56,534 nucleotides of DNA from Spirogloea muscicola (taxonomy: Eukaryota; Streptophyta; Zygnematophyceae; Spirogloeales; Spirogloeaceae). The notes below the pieces were generated by a model, which worked only from the letters and a program-made list of their open reading frames with translations, had not been told where the DNA came from and did not search any database. The stretch covers positions 162,239 to 218,772 of the forward strand of contig WELB01000090.1 in assembly GCA_009602725.1 (NCBI GenBank), read 5' to 3'. The position numbers and the translations under genes are program-made. Every line of letters begins with the position of its first letter. Position 1 is the stretch's first letter. Below, in pieces: positions 13,041 through 22,294 of the stretch.

Positions 13041-13520
13041 TCTGATTTTGCTGTTGCTCACACGTGGATACTGAGCATCGATCTGCATCTTCCTCTGCAC
13101 CGTCTTGCACTTTGTTGTGTAGTCCTTTTTCTTTTTCTTTTCGGCACCTCTTTCTTTGGCTTTGAACATTGTACATTCTTTTTCGGTTGGCTTTGCCAGC
13201 TCCTCTTCTTTATGGGCGGGCACTTTCTCAACAATGGATGAAACGGCTCTTTCGAACTGACAGCAGTGGCTGTGAGAGGCCAGCCCAAAGGAATGGACAA
13301 GGTCTGAAAGAACAAAGTGCCCGCCCATAGAGAAGAGGGGCTGGCAAAGCCAACCCAAAAAGAATGGACAATGTTCAAAGCCAAAGAAAGAAGTGCCGAA
13401 AAAGAACTACACTACAAAGTGCAAGACGGTCCAGAGGAAGATGCAGGTGGATGCTCAGTATCCACGTGTGAGCAACAGCAGATCAGAGTAACTCGGAGCA
13501 GGAAAAGCGGCACTCTGCTG
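13022..13520. repeat. Inverted repeat, two ~195-base arms around ~100 bases
   Basis: The left arm (about 13022-13215) is nearly the reverse complement of the right arm (about 13317-13520). Matching landmarks are CACGTGGATACTGAGCATC against GATGCTCAGTATCCACGTG, and TTTGGCTTTGAACATTGT against ACAATGTTCAAAGCCAAA, in mirrored order over the whole arm. The spacer holds another hairpin unit (GGCTG-TGAGAGGC-CAGCC near 13268). A third copy in the right-arm direction lies at about 14300-14475. The arms differ by a few substitutions and a small indel in the A/T-rich run. Confidence 0.8.
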
Positions 13521-13625
13521 AAAGGGCCGGATGACGTAAAGAGCAAGAGAAGGGCATAGAAGAAGCTCTTCTGAAGTAAAGAGGAACTCTTGACAGCACC
13601 TGGCGCCTCGCCTTCATCAGAAGAA

Positions 13626-13860
13626 AGTGCTCGCCCATTGAGAAGAGGGGCTGGAACAACCAGCCCGAAAAAGAATGAACAGAGTACGAGAAGGGGGCCA
13701 GGGGAAGCGCTAAGAAACAGAAACATAGCAGCTAGGAGACACTCAGTAACCCCTGCTAAGCAGCCGCAGGTCAGAGATGCTGGGCTCCTGGAAGTGGGTC
13801 CCCTGGCCAGAGCCAGAGGCAGCAGCGAGGGCTCTGCCGGCACGAAGGTGCAGCAGTGCA
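13626..13860 (+). repeat. Composite hairpin repeat copy
   Basis: Begins with the hairpin-unit motif (GTGCTCGCCCATTGAGAAG, then a GGCTGG...CCAGCC stem, then AAAAGAATGAAC). It continues into a module containing GCAGCCGCAGGTCAGAG and CAGCAG that is related to 14480-14660 and 20820-20930. It is therefore longer than the hairpin unit alone. Confidence 0.55.
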
Positions 13861-13879
13861 ACCTTCATCGCCTGGCACA

Positions 13880-14108
13880 GCATGTTGATGCCCGCCGACG
13901 TAGTCGGGCGGGTAGCTTAGGGCATTCTAGCGTCCCGCGAGCCATTGTTGCCTGCTATAGGATGCGGCTATCTTTGAGTCTGCAGCGCTCCCAAGCACTT
14001 GCGACACACCAGCGTGCTGGGCGTGCACTAGGCCAGGCTAACGGTTTCCATGGGGGTAGTCTGGCTCCTCAGCTTAGCTTGTCAGACGTGCTCACTCGAG
14101 GATTTTAG
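13880..14108 (+). repeat. Retroelement-like coding fragment B
   Basis: An open frame contains CYRMRLSLSLQRSQALATHQ followed by RAGRALGQ and ends VLTRGF before TAG. It is a second plus-strand copy of the peptide found at 12900-13000 and, diverged, in the minus-strand fragments at 15.6 and 21.7 kb. The fragment is isolated and has no start or upstream domain, so it is treated as a decayed mobile-element remnant. Confidence 0.5.
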
Positions 14109-14244
14109 CGTCCCCCTTAGCCAGCTCATTGCCCTGTTACCAGGACTTTTATAAGGCTCAAATTGGCCTCCCTCTCATTTTCATGCGCACCGCTCACCTT
14201 CCCCCTCTTGACAAAAGAGGAGATTACATAGGGCCAATGCCTGT

Positions 14245-14660
14245 GAAAGGCCAGCCCCAAAGAATAGAAAGTGCTCGCCCACAGAGGGTAGGGGCTAGGA
14301 AAGAAGAAGGTGCTCGCCCATTGAGAAGAGGGGCTGGCAAAGCCAACCCAAAAAGAATGGACAATGTTCAAAGCCAAAGAAAGAGGTGCTGAAAAAGGAC
14401 TACACTACAAAGTGCAAGATGGTGCAGAGGGAGATGCAGATGGCTGCTCAGTATCCACGTGTGAGCAACACGGCCAGGAAAGGCCAGCCCCAAAGGAGTG
14501 GACAGGTGCCAAAAGAGCCAGAAGGTGCCGAAATGAAAAGCTCAGCTGGAGACGAGACGACCGCAGATGGAAGCTTAGTACCCACGAGTGAGCAGCAGCA
14601 AGTCGGAGTAACTCGCAGCTGGGAAAGAGGCACTCCGTCTAGACCCAGATGCAGCAGCCA
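14245..14660 (+). repeat. Tandem hairpin units plus composite module
   Basis: Contains the hairpin unit at ~14245-14290 (CTGTGAAAGGCCAGCCCC), again at ~14300-14370 (direct copy of the right arm of the 13 kb inverted repeat), and again at ~14475-14510. The last is followed by the module ACCCACGAGTGAGCAGCAG found in diverged form at 13750 and 20850. Confidence 0.7.
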
Positions 14661-15029
14661 GCGTGGCCTGCTTGGTGCGCAGGCTGTAGTTATTGTCAAG
14701 CTCTTGGGACAGAAGAATCTCAAATTGTTTTCTTTTCATTCCGCAACCTGAAGAACCGTCTCCCCTTCACGGTGTGAAGACAGAAAGCGCGGTGTGCGGA
14801 GGCAGTAGAGTGGATGCCGACCTAAGCAGTACACTGTTTAGGCAAAAAGCTAGAGCAAAGTTGAGACTACTTAAAACGAGGCCTATGCAAAGTAGTTTCT
14901 ATGAGACTCGAGGCTGCTCTCAGGGATTACTGAGCACCCAGTGGCACTTGAGTCGCCATGCGCTTCAACGCTTTCCTTGCCTCTCCCAGCCACCGCGCTT
15001 TCTATTGTCCTGGCCCTTTGTTCGTTCAA

Positions 15030-15085
15030 CCGTCTGGGCTGGCCAATCACAGCCATCGCCCTCTACTGGAGGAGGTTTGCTCACT
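15030..15085 (-). repeat. Hairpin repeat unit
   Basis: GGGCTGGCCAATCACAGCC is followed by ATCGCCCTCTACTG. The stem is GGCTG/CAGCC, and the orientation is opposite to the 13.3 kb copies. Confidence 0.6.
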
Positions 15086-15185
15086 ATGGAAAAGATTGCG
15101 GCTGCTGATATTAGAAGAGCGGCTGTAAAAGCCAGTCAGGTGCATACAGGGGGTGGTGTTCATGAAGAGGAAGGTTCGTGTAATT

Positions 15186-15318
15186 GAAACAAATTAAGGC
15201 CAAAATGGCCAAGTACAATGGCAAGCACATATACTGACGTACATCACCCAGAACAGATTGACCCGCTCAGTAAGCACGGGTCAATACATAAAGGTCACTA
15301 ATTGATGCCTGAAGACTA
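15186..15318 (-). repeat. Solo 3' end of retroelement-like repeat
   Basis: On the minus strand this carries the ~125-base tail shared with 15374-15490, 15786-15918, 18295-18425 and 21480-21600. The tail has a short stem (GACCCG...CGGGTC around CTCAGTAAGCA) and a terminal block reading ATGTGCTTGCC-x-TTGTAC-TTGGCC. No coding part precedes it, as expected of a 5'-truncated insertion. Confidence 0.65.
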
Positions 15319-15373
15319 GATGGCAAAAAAGTAAGTGCTCGCCCATAGAGAAGGCGGACGTGTGTATAAAGAG

Positions 15374-15690
15374 ATGGGGAGGCCATGTGTGGCCAAGTAC
15401 AAAGGCAAGCACATTGACAAATGCACGTCACCTGCTGCTAAGGCGACCCGCTCAGTACGAGTCGGCACGTAGAGGTCGCTAACTGATGCTCGAATACCGG
15501 ATGGCAATCGACAAGCTCTCGAACTACCAGCCAAGGCTCGACCAGCTTTCTGATGCAACGCATGAGCCTGAGCTCGCTGCAGACAAGCTGACACTCGACG
15601 TCGCAAAAATGACAGATAGGCAGCCGGCATACCCATCTGGACTGGAAACATATCCTCGCGTAGTGCAGAGAGAAGGGGGGCTGACAAAGC
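15374..15690 (-). repeat. Retroelement-like remnant: C-terminal peptide plus 3' tail
   Basis: The minus-strand frame reads LREDMFPVQMGMPAAY, then FLRRRVSACLQRAQAHALHQ and KAGRALAGSS, and runs into the conserved 3' tail at ~15490-15374. The same arrangement, more diverged and frameshifted, is at 21480-21960. Shared peptide plus shared tail ties the solo tails to this element. Element class is not certain; 5'-truncated copies with a constant 3' end suggest a non-LTR retrotransposon. Confidence 0.65.
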
Positions 15691-15724
15691 CAGCCAGGGG
15701 AAGGTAATTTCGGAGAAACAAACG

Positions 15725-15785
15725 AAGAAAGTGCTCGCCCATTGAGGATAGTGGCAGGAAATGCCAGCTCAAAAAAAATGAACAA
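15725..15785 (+). repeat. Hairpin repeat unit
   Basis: GTGCTCGCCCATTGAGGATA is followed by GTGGCAGGAAATGCCAGC and an A-run ending in AATGAACAA. It is a diverged copy of the hairpin unit. Confidence 0.6.
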
Positions 15786-15918
15786 CGTACGAGAACGAAG
15801 GCCAAATGTCCAAGTACAGAGGCAAGCACATCTAATGACCTTTACATAACCTATAGCAGATTGACTCGCTCAGTAACCACGGGTCAACACATAAAGGTCG
15901 CTAATCGATGCCTGAGGG
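15786..15918 (-). repeat. Solo 3' end of retroelement-like repeat
   Basis: Another copy of the ~125-base tail, without the coding part. It contains GACTCG-CTCAGTAACCA-CGGGTC and GTACAGAGGCAAGCACAT in plus-strand reading. Confidence 0.65.
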
Positions 15919-15959
15919 GGGCGAAGCATGGCGGTGCAAGCGAGCTATATGAAGCTCTT

Positions 15960-16025
15960 TGGATTTTGTCCATTCTTTTTTGGCTGGCTTCTGCCAGCCC
16001 CTCTCTTCTATGGGCGAGCTGATTC
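15960..16025 (-). repeat. Hairpin repeat unit just upstream of the NAP gene
   Basis: CCATTCTTTTTTGGCTGG is followed by CTTCTGCCAGCCCCTC and TATGGGCGAGC, a complete reverse-oriented copy. It ends about 90 bases before the NAP start codon, so it may form part of that promoter. Confidence 0.65.
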
Positions 16026-16117
16026 TTCTTCTTATACGAAGCAGGAAGCTCTACGAGTCTCCCAAAGAAGAAGAAAGTGCCCAAAAGCCGCTGCTCAGGT
16101 GCGCGGCCGTCACGACC

Positions 16118-19100
16118 ATGGCGCCGGCGCCTGACCAGGCCGCCCTGGCCGCGCTCAAGGCCCTGCAGGTCGACCGCCGGGCCGCCCGGCCGCGCCGCCT
16201 GCAGGCCGATCGCGGCCGAGCCGGATGCTGGCCTGCACCGCTCCCTGACGCGTTGCAGTCTCTGCGGGCTGCAGGATTCGATAGACAAGCTCGCGGCGCA
16301 GCAGGCGGCCGAGAAGCTGAAGATCGGGCGGAACTTCCTCGAGCAGTGCAAGCCCCTCTACGAGGTCCGGTCACTCGCCCCTGCCTCGGCAATCGACAGT
16401 GGGCAGGCCATTTGCTCTGATTGCATGATTGTGCACAATTCTTCACCTTTGATTCTTACGTATCAGTCCAAATTGATTGTGGACAGCGGAGGCGAAAGAT
16501 CATCAATGGCGAGGTCGAGCCCGCAGATGAGGAGGTGGGAGAGGTGCCCGAAATGGGGGACGCTCTACTTCCAACGCAGAAACAGCACAAGGGCATTCCA
16601 TACTTTTGGCTTAGTGTACTGAAGAATCAGGTAGATGCTGCCTACTCGACTCTTACGAGAATCTGGCAATCTAGAGATATCAGCTCAAAGTATTCCATCT
16701 CCACTAGGGTAAAGTGATTTAGAAGTGGAGATACTTAAGTACTTCGATTGACTTGTAGCAGACAAGTGCATCAGCTTTGCAAAATTACTGCGTAAATCCA
16801 ATGTAATCTAGGAGAGTATCAGGCTGGTGCTCATGTATTGTGCCTGTGTTGTCAGGACACTATCTCCGAGTACGTGAAGAGGCGAGATGAAGCTGCCCTC
16901 GTTTACCTTCAGGACATACAGCTCATTGTGCCGAGAGAAGCTCCTGGGTAATGTGCGCTCACATGCCTGACTTCTTGAATTCACAGACGGGTCTTGCTTC
17001 GTCTTAGGCGCCTGAAAGCATAAGGGCAAGCATACCATGAAATATTGGCTACGTTCGTTCTCTTTTACATTGCACCAATAGACAAGCACAGTACACATGT
17101 CTACTGCAAATAGCTTGCAGTAAGCTGTTTGTTGCTGGAGAGCACACTATCTTTCTAAGATTGTGAAATGCATGGATGCTCATTGCAGGTATCATGTAGA
17201 GTTTATTTTTCGACAGAATCCATATTTCCACGATAAAGTGCTCATTAAAGAAGTTCATTTCGTGGCTGCTGGACAGCCTTTGCAAGAAGCCATTGTGCAA
17301 GGATCCATACCAATCAGGTGGAAAAATCAGGAGAATAATCTCACAGTACGTCAGGTCGTCAAACAAGCGAAGAAGGGGAAGGTCTGCCACCATTGACCTA
17401 AGCTCATTAAGATAAGCAGTAGAAAGAAAATTGAGGCAGCTTGGACGAGATCTACCCACACGTCTTGTGAGAGCAGCTGTAGACATGTGTGGGATCTGTT
17501 GACAATGGTTTACAATGTGTTGCTTATTCAGGCAGGCAAGGGAAAACGGGGGGGTGACGCGCCGCTCACCACGAAATTGAAACCATGTCAATCCTTCTTC
17601 AACTTCTTCTCAGAAGAAGACCCTTTTTCGAGAAAGGAAAAGAGAAAAGGTCAAGCTGATGCAGAGATTGATGATGTGGATGATGAAGGGCCAATTCTAG
17701 ATGATCTGGAGGGACTAGAACTAGAAGATGCTGGACCTCCACGCCTATCTGAAAGCCATCAAGAGATCCTCGTGACTTTGTGGCAAGAGGTGTGATATCT
17801 GCAGTAGAGTCAGCTTTTTTGGTATTACATCCTGGTAGAAAGGTGTTGGAGCCAAAAAAAGTGGGTACTTATTTCAGCCTCAGTCTTCGTCCTTATGCAA
17901 CTGGCCAGCTTTCTTGTGTATCTACGAGTGCATGCTGCTCATTTAGGCAGTATCTACTCTTTCTGCCACTTTTCTGATATGTTGACGCTTTACTTACTGA
18001 TTTCTCGTTGTGCTGCTCGATGACAAGCACCCTAGGTGGTACCCAGTGCAGTGGACCTGTTCACAGCCGACGAGTTTCTCGCTCAGGAAGGAAAACTAGG
18101 GAGTACTTCTGATGATTATGAGCAAGTTGGGGCTGCTGGTGATCAGCTTGGGGCTCTGCCGCCAACCATTGCACGTCGTGTCCAGTAAGCCATACCCCAG
18201 TGCTGTACATGGCTGACTCCAGCTGCTGGATCAGGAGTTGCCTTCCAGAAAGCTGGGCGAGCTCTAGTAGGTGGCAGAAGGGCTCCGTTCCTGGCATCTA
18301 GTATTCATGCATCGAGTAGTGACCTTTATGTTTTGACCCGTGGTTATTGAGCGGGTCAATCTGCTGTAGGTTATGTAGATTTTTAGATGTGCTTGCCTTT
18401 GTACCTGGCCATTTGGCCTACATTTCTTTCTAATACACGATCTCTTCCAGAGGAAAAATTTGCTTGCCCATTGCCAGTATGTGCCAAAATGTCCAAGTGT
18501 TGGAGGGCAAGGATACACCTTCTGGTGCACGATGGATTAGTGGTCTTGCACATCTTGCATGTTGTTGGCCGCTACTCATGATTCTTTTGTCTCTCAGGGC
18601 ACTGCGAACAATGCAATTGGAGCTGAGGAACTTGAAAGACGAGCAAGCAATGGAAGTCGATATCCTACAAAAGAAATTCGAGTCGTTGTGCGTGGATATT
18701 TTCCAGCAACGGAATACAGTTGTCTTGGGCAAGACAGAGTGAGTGCAGACTTCATCCTTGCAGTCCAAACCGAATCGGTCACATTAAAGATTGATACTTA
18801 TCTGTTGCTTGTGACCTGAAGCAGTGTCAATCTGATGTGGCAGGGGACAAATGGCTGTTCCTCGGTTCTGGCTATTGGCTCTCAAGGCCTGCCCCTCCAC
18901 TGTGGAGCTTATCCGCCGCCGAGATGAACCTGTGCTTGCCAGCCTGATGGACATCTCTGTCAGGTTGCAGGTCATTTTTCGTTTGCCAATCGCGTTCTCA
19001 TGGCCACTTCTCTCTGATTGGAATTGAAGGAGCTTCCATGCTATCTCCCTGCTCTTTGCACTTAAGGTCCTACTCTTTTGGTAAGTTACTTGTTCCTGGT

Positions 19101-20165
19101 TTTCATATTATTCCTTGGATGCTGGCAGACGGCAATCAGGAGCAAGCTTCTCCATTGACTTTCACTTCACTAAGAATGAATACTTCACAAACGATGTGTT
19201 AAGTAAAGCATTCCACATGGGCGGGGAGGGTGAGGGCTTGCTGAGCACAACAAGCACCTCCATACAGTGGCTGCCCGGTAAAAATATCACAGTCAAGGAT
19301 TCTCAGGCAGCCCATCCTAGAGCTTGTGCCAGGTTCGATTCTTGACCATGCTTTCTGTATCTGGGACTCAGTGGTCACAGTTACGCTCTTTGGAGGAGCT
19401 CTTTCTGTATTTAGACATGTTGTCTTAATTACAAGTGCCACATGTCAGCCTGTTGGTAGGAGGACAAAAGTAGTCATGACATTAGCCTGAGGTGGAAGAA
19501 CCTTCTATGGTGGCATTGTGGAGCTTCTTGACTGATTTGTCTTATACATGCTCTTTGCAGTTTCTTCCATCTTTTCAACGAAAGAGGCAGTCAGCTTCTG
19601 TTTGCAGGGGATGAGCGTGTCTCACTATCAGCAGTTGTGATCAAGGATCAGATGGAGGCGCTAGCAGTGGCCTTGAGGGACAGCATTGTCTTGCAGACAT
19701 TCACTCTATACAAGGAGGCTGCACAATGGGACCTTGGAGGAGGTTATGACAGCCACTCTGAGGACGAAGATGTGGAGGATGATGAGGTGGGTTGTGTTCC
19801 TTCTTGGTGAAGACTGCCACAGTGATCAGATCCAATGAAATTTTCTACACAATTTGCTTTTTTGCTTACATGTATCAGAAGTCCTTGCATATCAGGTACA
19901 TATTTGCACTATTGATGCTTGAAGCAGGTTATCTGTCTGTAACCTCTCAGGATAATCTGTGCAGGATGAAGAGGATGATCCATCAGTTGACAACATCAGT
20001 GGTCGGAAGAGACCAATTGGCAAGAGCAAGAAAAAGCGGAAAGAAGACGGTAGTGCAGCGGTTTGTTGTGGCATGTCTCAGAGCACAGGCCTTATATTGA
20101 TTGCCATTCTCGTTTTAGCGCCTCAGGTGTTCCTCCTCTGGGACATGTTCGCCAATCAAGGTTGA
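16118..20165 (+). CDS. Protein with two tandem nucleosome assembly protein (NAP) domains
   Basis: NAP-family histone chaperones bind H2A-H2B and act in nucleosome assembly. Exons placed by splice consensus and phase: 16118-16168, 16275-16364, 16487-16630, 16856-16947, 17189-17345, 17532-17789, 18036-18184, 18598-18738, 18844-18963, 19129-19332, 19561-19786, 19965-20165 (610 aa). First domain: KPLYE/RRRKIINGE, GIPYFWLSVLKNQ, FIFRQNPYFHDKVL, IPIRWKNQENNLT, SFFNFFSEEDPF. Second domain: LPPTIARRVQALRTMQLEL, AVPRFWLLALKACPSTVELI, IDFHFTKNEYFTNDVLSKAF, IQWLPGKNITVK, SFFHLFNERG. An acidic stretch (SEDEDVEDDE/DEEDD) and a basic NLS-like GRKRPIGKSKKKRK follow. No in-frame ATG opens the exon at 18036, and exon 6 joins it in phase 0, which favours one fused protein. 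If exon 6 is not spliced, TGA at 17793-17795 ends a single-domain protein. The last ~20 residues are hydrophobic and could be 3' UTR read in frame if there is another intron. Confidence 0.85.
18295..18425 (+). repeat. Retroelement-like 3' tail inside a NAP-gene intron
   Basis: A sense-oriented copy of the same tail (GACCCGTGGTTATTGAGCGG, TAGATGTGCTTGCCTTTGTA, ending CCATTTGGCC), wholly within the intron at 18185-18597. It is a solo 3' fragment, consistent with 5'-truncated insertion. Confidence 0.7.
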
Positions 20166-20295
20166 CGGCAGTCCAATGCTTGATATGTCGGTGGCCCTCA
20201 ATCATATTTTCTCTTCTTGCACATATTTGCCAACCGAGGTTGACCCAAAATTTCCGTGCTACATAAGGGTGTCAGTGGCCCTCAACAGGCAAGCG
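20148..20295 (+). repeat. Two imperfect direct repeats, period ~78 bases
   Basis: GCCAATCAAGGTTGAC...GTCGGTGGCCCTCAATC is followed by GCCAACCGAGGTTGACC...GTCAGTGGCCCTCAACA. The pair straddles the NAP stop codon, so the last codons of that gene lie in repeat-like DNA. Confidence 0.5.
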
Positions 20296-20751
20296 CATCC
20301 TGCGTGGAGGGGTATGGATAGGGGCCAATAGGGCATGCATTCTTGGAGTACCGTGGACAAGGGCAAAGATGTTTCAAAGAGTCTGTTGTAAATTCATATT
20401 GTCATTGGCTTGGGATGAACGTAACAATGTTGTCACAGTACAGGTTTGCATTGCGCAAGCGTGTATCTGGAGAGTGGAAACAGCGAGTATTTTGTTCTAC
20501 TTTTCCAAATCTTAGCTGTCAGATTGTGTACCCTTGTCAAGGCTGCCCTTACATGGCTTTCTAGTGTAGTGCAGAATTGCATGTGCGGCAGTCTGCCATA
20601 CTCCCTATCAGTCTAATAACAATTTGGACTGTGCTGCTGAGGACGTAGACAGGATGCCATGGCACTGTGCACATAGAGCCAGGCAGCATTTCTTGCCCAC
20701 TTGAGTAGAATTGTCCTATTACTACAGTGTGCTTGATGTAATTACAACGTA

Positions 20752-20935
20752 CACAGCCAGCCCAGGAAAAATGGACAAGGCCCAAAGGGTCAAGATGCAA
20801 TAATACCACACAGCTACGCAAGAGAAGACAGCGGATGGGAGCTTACTAACCCCGAGCCAGCAGCCGCAAGCTGGAGAAATGTGCAGCTGGAAAAGAGTCA
20901 CCCCCACGAAAACTCAAAGTTCAGCAGCCTGCGGA
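20752..20935 (+). repeat. Composite hairpin repeat copy
   Basis: CACAGCCAGCCCAGG then AAAATGGACAAGGCCCAAAG, followed by the module with GGGAGCTTACTAACCCCGAG and CAGCAGCCGCAAGCTGGAG. It is colinear with 14480-14660 and 13690-13860. Confidence 0.55.
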
Positions 20936-21164
20936 GAGCTATTTGTTGCTGCAGCCTCTCGCTTGCACAGCGGGCTTCCTCTCCATCAGCTCATCTGACT
21001 TCCTATGCCTGACACAAGGGCACTAAGAGGAATAGCTGTTTCCTTCAGCAAGTCTTTCTGACTTGCGGGCCAACTTGAGATTACCAAGTAATCACCCAAC
21101 AAGGTGCTTGCTTACTCGTGTGTTTCAGCGCTTTCAAGGGCCCTGCGGAAATTCACTTACTTTT

Positions 21165-21370
21165 GGTCTGGCTGTTTACAGCCCTCGGCCCCTTCGACTG
21201 TTTCAACTACACGAATTTTTTTCTTTCTTTGAATGAGCCTACATCTGTCATGAAAGATGCTCATTCAATGGAAGGCATTGAGAGGCCAGCCCAGAGCAGT
21301 GACCAAGGGGGATTTTTTTCAGTAGAGGGCGATGGCTGTGATTGGCCAGCCCATGAAAATTGATGAACAA
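21165..21370. repeat. Pair of oppositely oriented hairpin units
   Basis: At ~21165-21205 GTCTGGCTGTTTACAGCCC (reverse). At ~21275-21290 GGCCAGCCCAGAGCAGTGAC and at ~21325-21360 GGGCGATGGCTGTGATTGGC followed by CAGCCCATG (forward). Each keeps the GGCTG/CAGCC pairing or half of it. Confidence 0.55.
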
Positions 21371-21479
21371 AGGTTGAAGGGGGCAGAAAAGCAAGGTCTT
21401 GACTTGACTGCTGCAGTGACATCAGAGGACGCATGCGGTAGTATAGGGTAGCAGGTGGAAGAGTGTGTGTTAAGTGATG

Positions 21480-21960
21480 GGGGGCCTGAGTAGCCAAGTA
21501 CAAAGGCAAGCACATCGACAGGTGCACATCACCTGCTGCTAAGCTGACCCGCTCAGTAACAACGAGTCAGCACGTAGAGGTTGCTAACTGATGCCCGAAT
21601 ACTGGACGGCAGATTGACAAAACTTGTGCAACCAGCTAAAGCTCGACCACCTTTTTGGTGCAAAGCATGAGCCTGAGCTCGCTGCAAACAGGCTGACACA
21701 GACGTCGCTAACACGACAACAGGCTGCCGGCATGCCCATCTCGGCTGGAAGCATATTGTGGAGCATATCCTCACGTCGTGCATATCCGAGACTTGCGATG
21801 TTCTCAAGTAGGGTAGGTACACGAGGACCCATGCAGCCAAAGGTGTCAATCGCGGCTGGTAGGAGGTCGATCACGACGGGGGTAATCAGACTCGTACTGC
21901 AGCTTTCTCTGCTCACAATTTCCACTGCGTGTCCAGCAATGTGGGTGAAGCAGGGAGACT
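21480..21960 (-). repeat. Longest retroelement-like remnant (coding end plus 3' tail)
   Basis: The minus-strand frame contains SLITPVVIDLLPAAIDTFG, MGPRVPTLLENIASLGYARR and EDMLHNMLPAEMGMPAA, resembling the region near the C-terminus of retrotransposon polyproteins (general resemblance only). A frameshift near 21720 moves the continuation VSACLQRAQAHALHQKGGRA into another frame, so it is broken. The conserved 3' tail follows at about 21600-21480. Confidence 0.6.
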
Positions 21961-22139
21961 AAGGAAGCGGCTGCTCATGTTCCAAAAGCGGCTATACAGC
22001 CGGCCGGGTGCATTCAGAGCCAGAAGTGGCAAAAAATCTCCAAATGGGGGCAAGTACTCATTTATCGAGGGGAAGGAAGGGCGTTTCCTGGCGCTTTCCA
22101 GGCACTGACTTCTCCCAAGGCGACCCGGCGACCTGACAG

Positions 22140-22142
22140 CAC

Positions 22143-22174
<32 letters not shown>

Positions 22175-22260
22175 CGCGGAGGCAGCGACTGCGGCTTTGA
22201 GAGGACAAGCGCGGCTTCAAGTCGTCGCGGCGGCGGCGGCGTAGCAGCTGCGAGCCTCCG
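22140..22260. repeat. GCG/CGG simple repeat in the IST1 5' region
   Basis: A run of about ten GCG units at 22143-22175 lies in a GC-rich island ending at the IST1-like start codon (22295). It is probably 5' UTR or promoter DNA. Confidence 0.6.
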
Positions 22261-22294
22261 GCGTCCCTTCCGGCGTCCGCCGCCGCCGGTCGCC

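Noticed and set aside
13401-13422. Repeated open frames in the 13-14 kb region as genes
   Set aside because: The same peptides recur on both strands because the DNA is an inverted repeat. They are not conserved proteins and lack gene structure.
17780-17977. Alternative continuation of the first NAP domain (RDFVARGVISAVESAFLVLH)
   Set aside because: It needs a frame change with no splice site at the right place, whereas splicing at 17789 to 18036 keeps phase. It is probably intron sequence.
19329-19340. GGTTCGATTC, a tRNA B-box-like string
   Set aside because: It lies at an exon/intron border of the NAP gene and has no matching A-box, arms or acceptor stem nearby.
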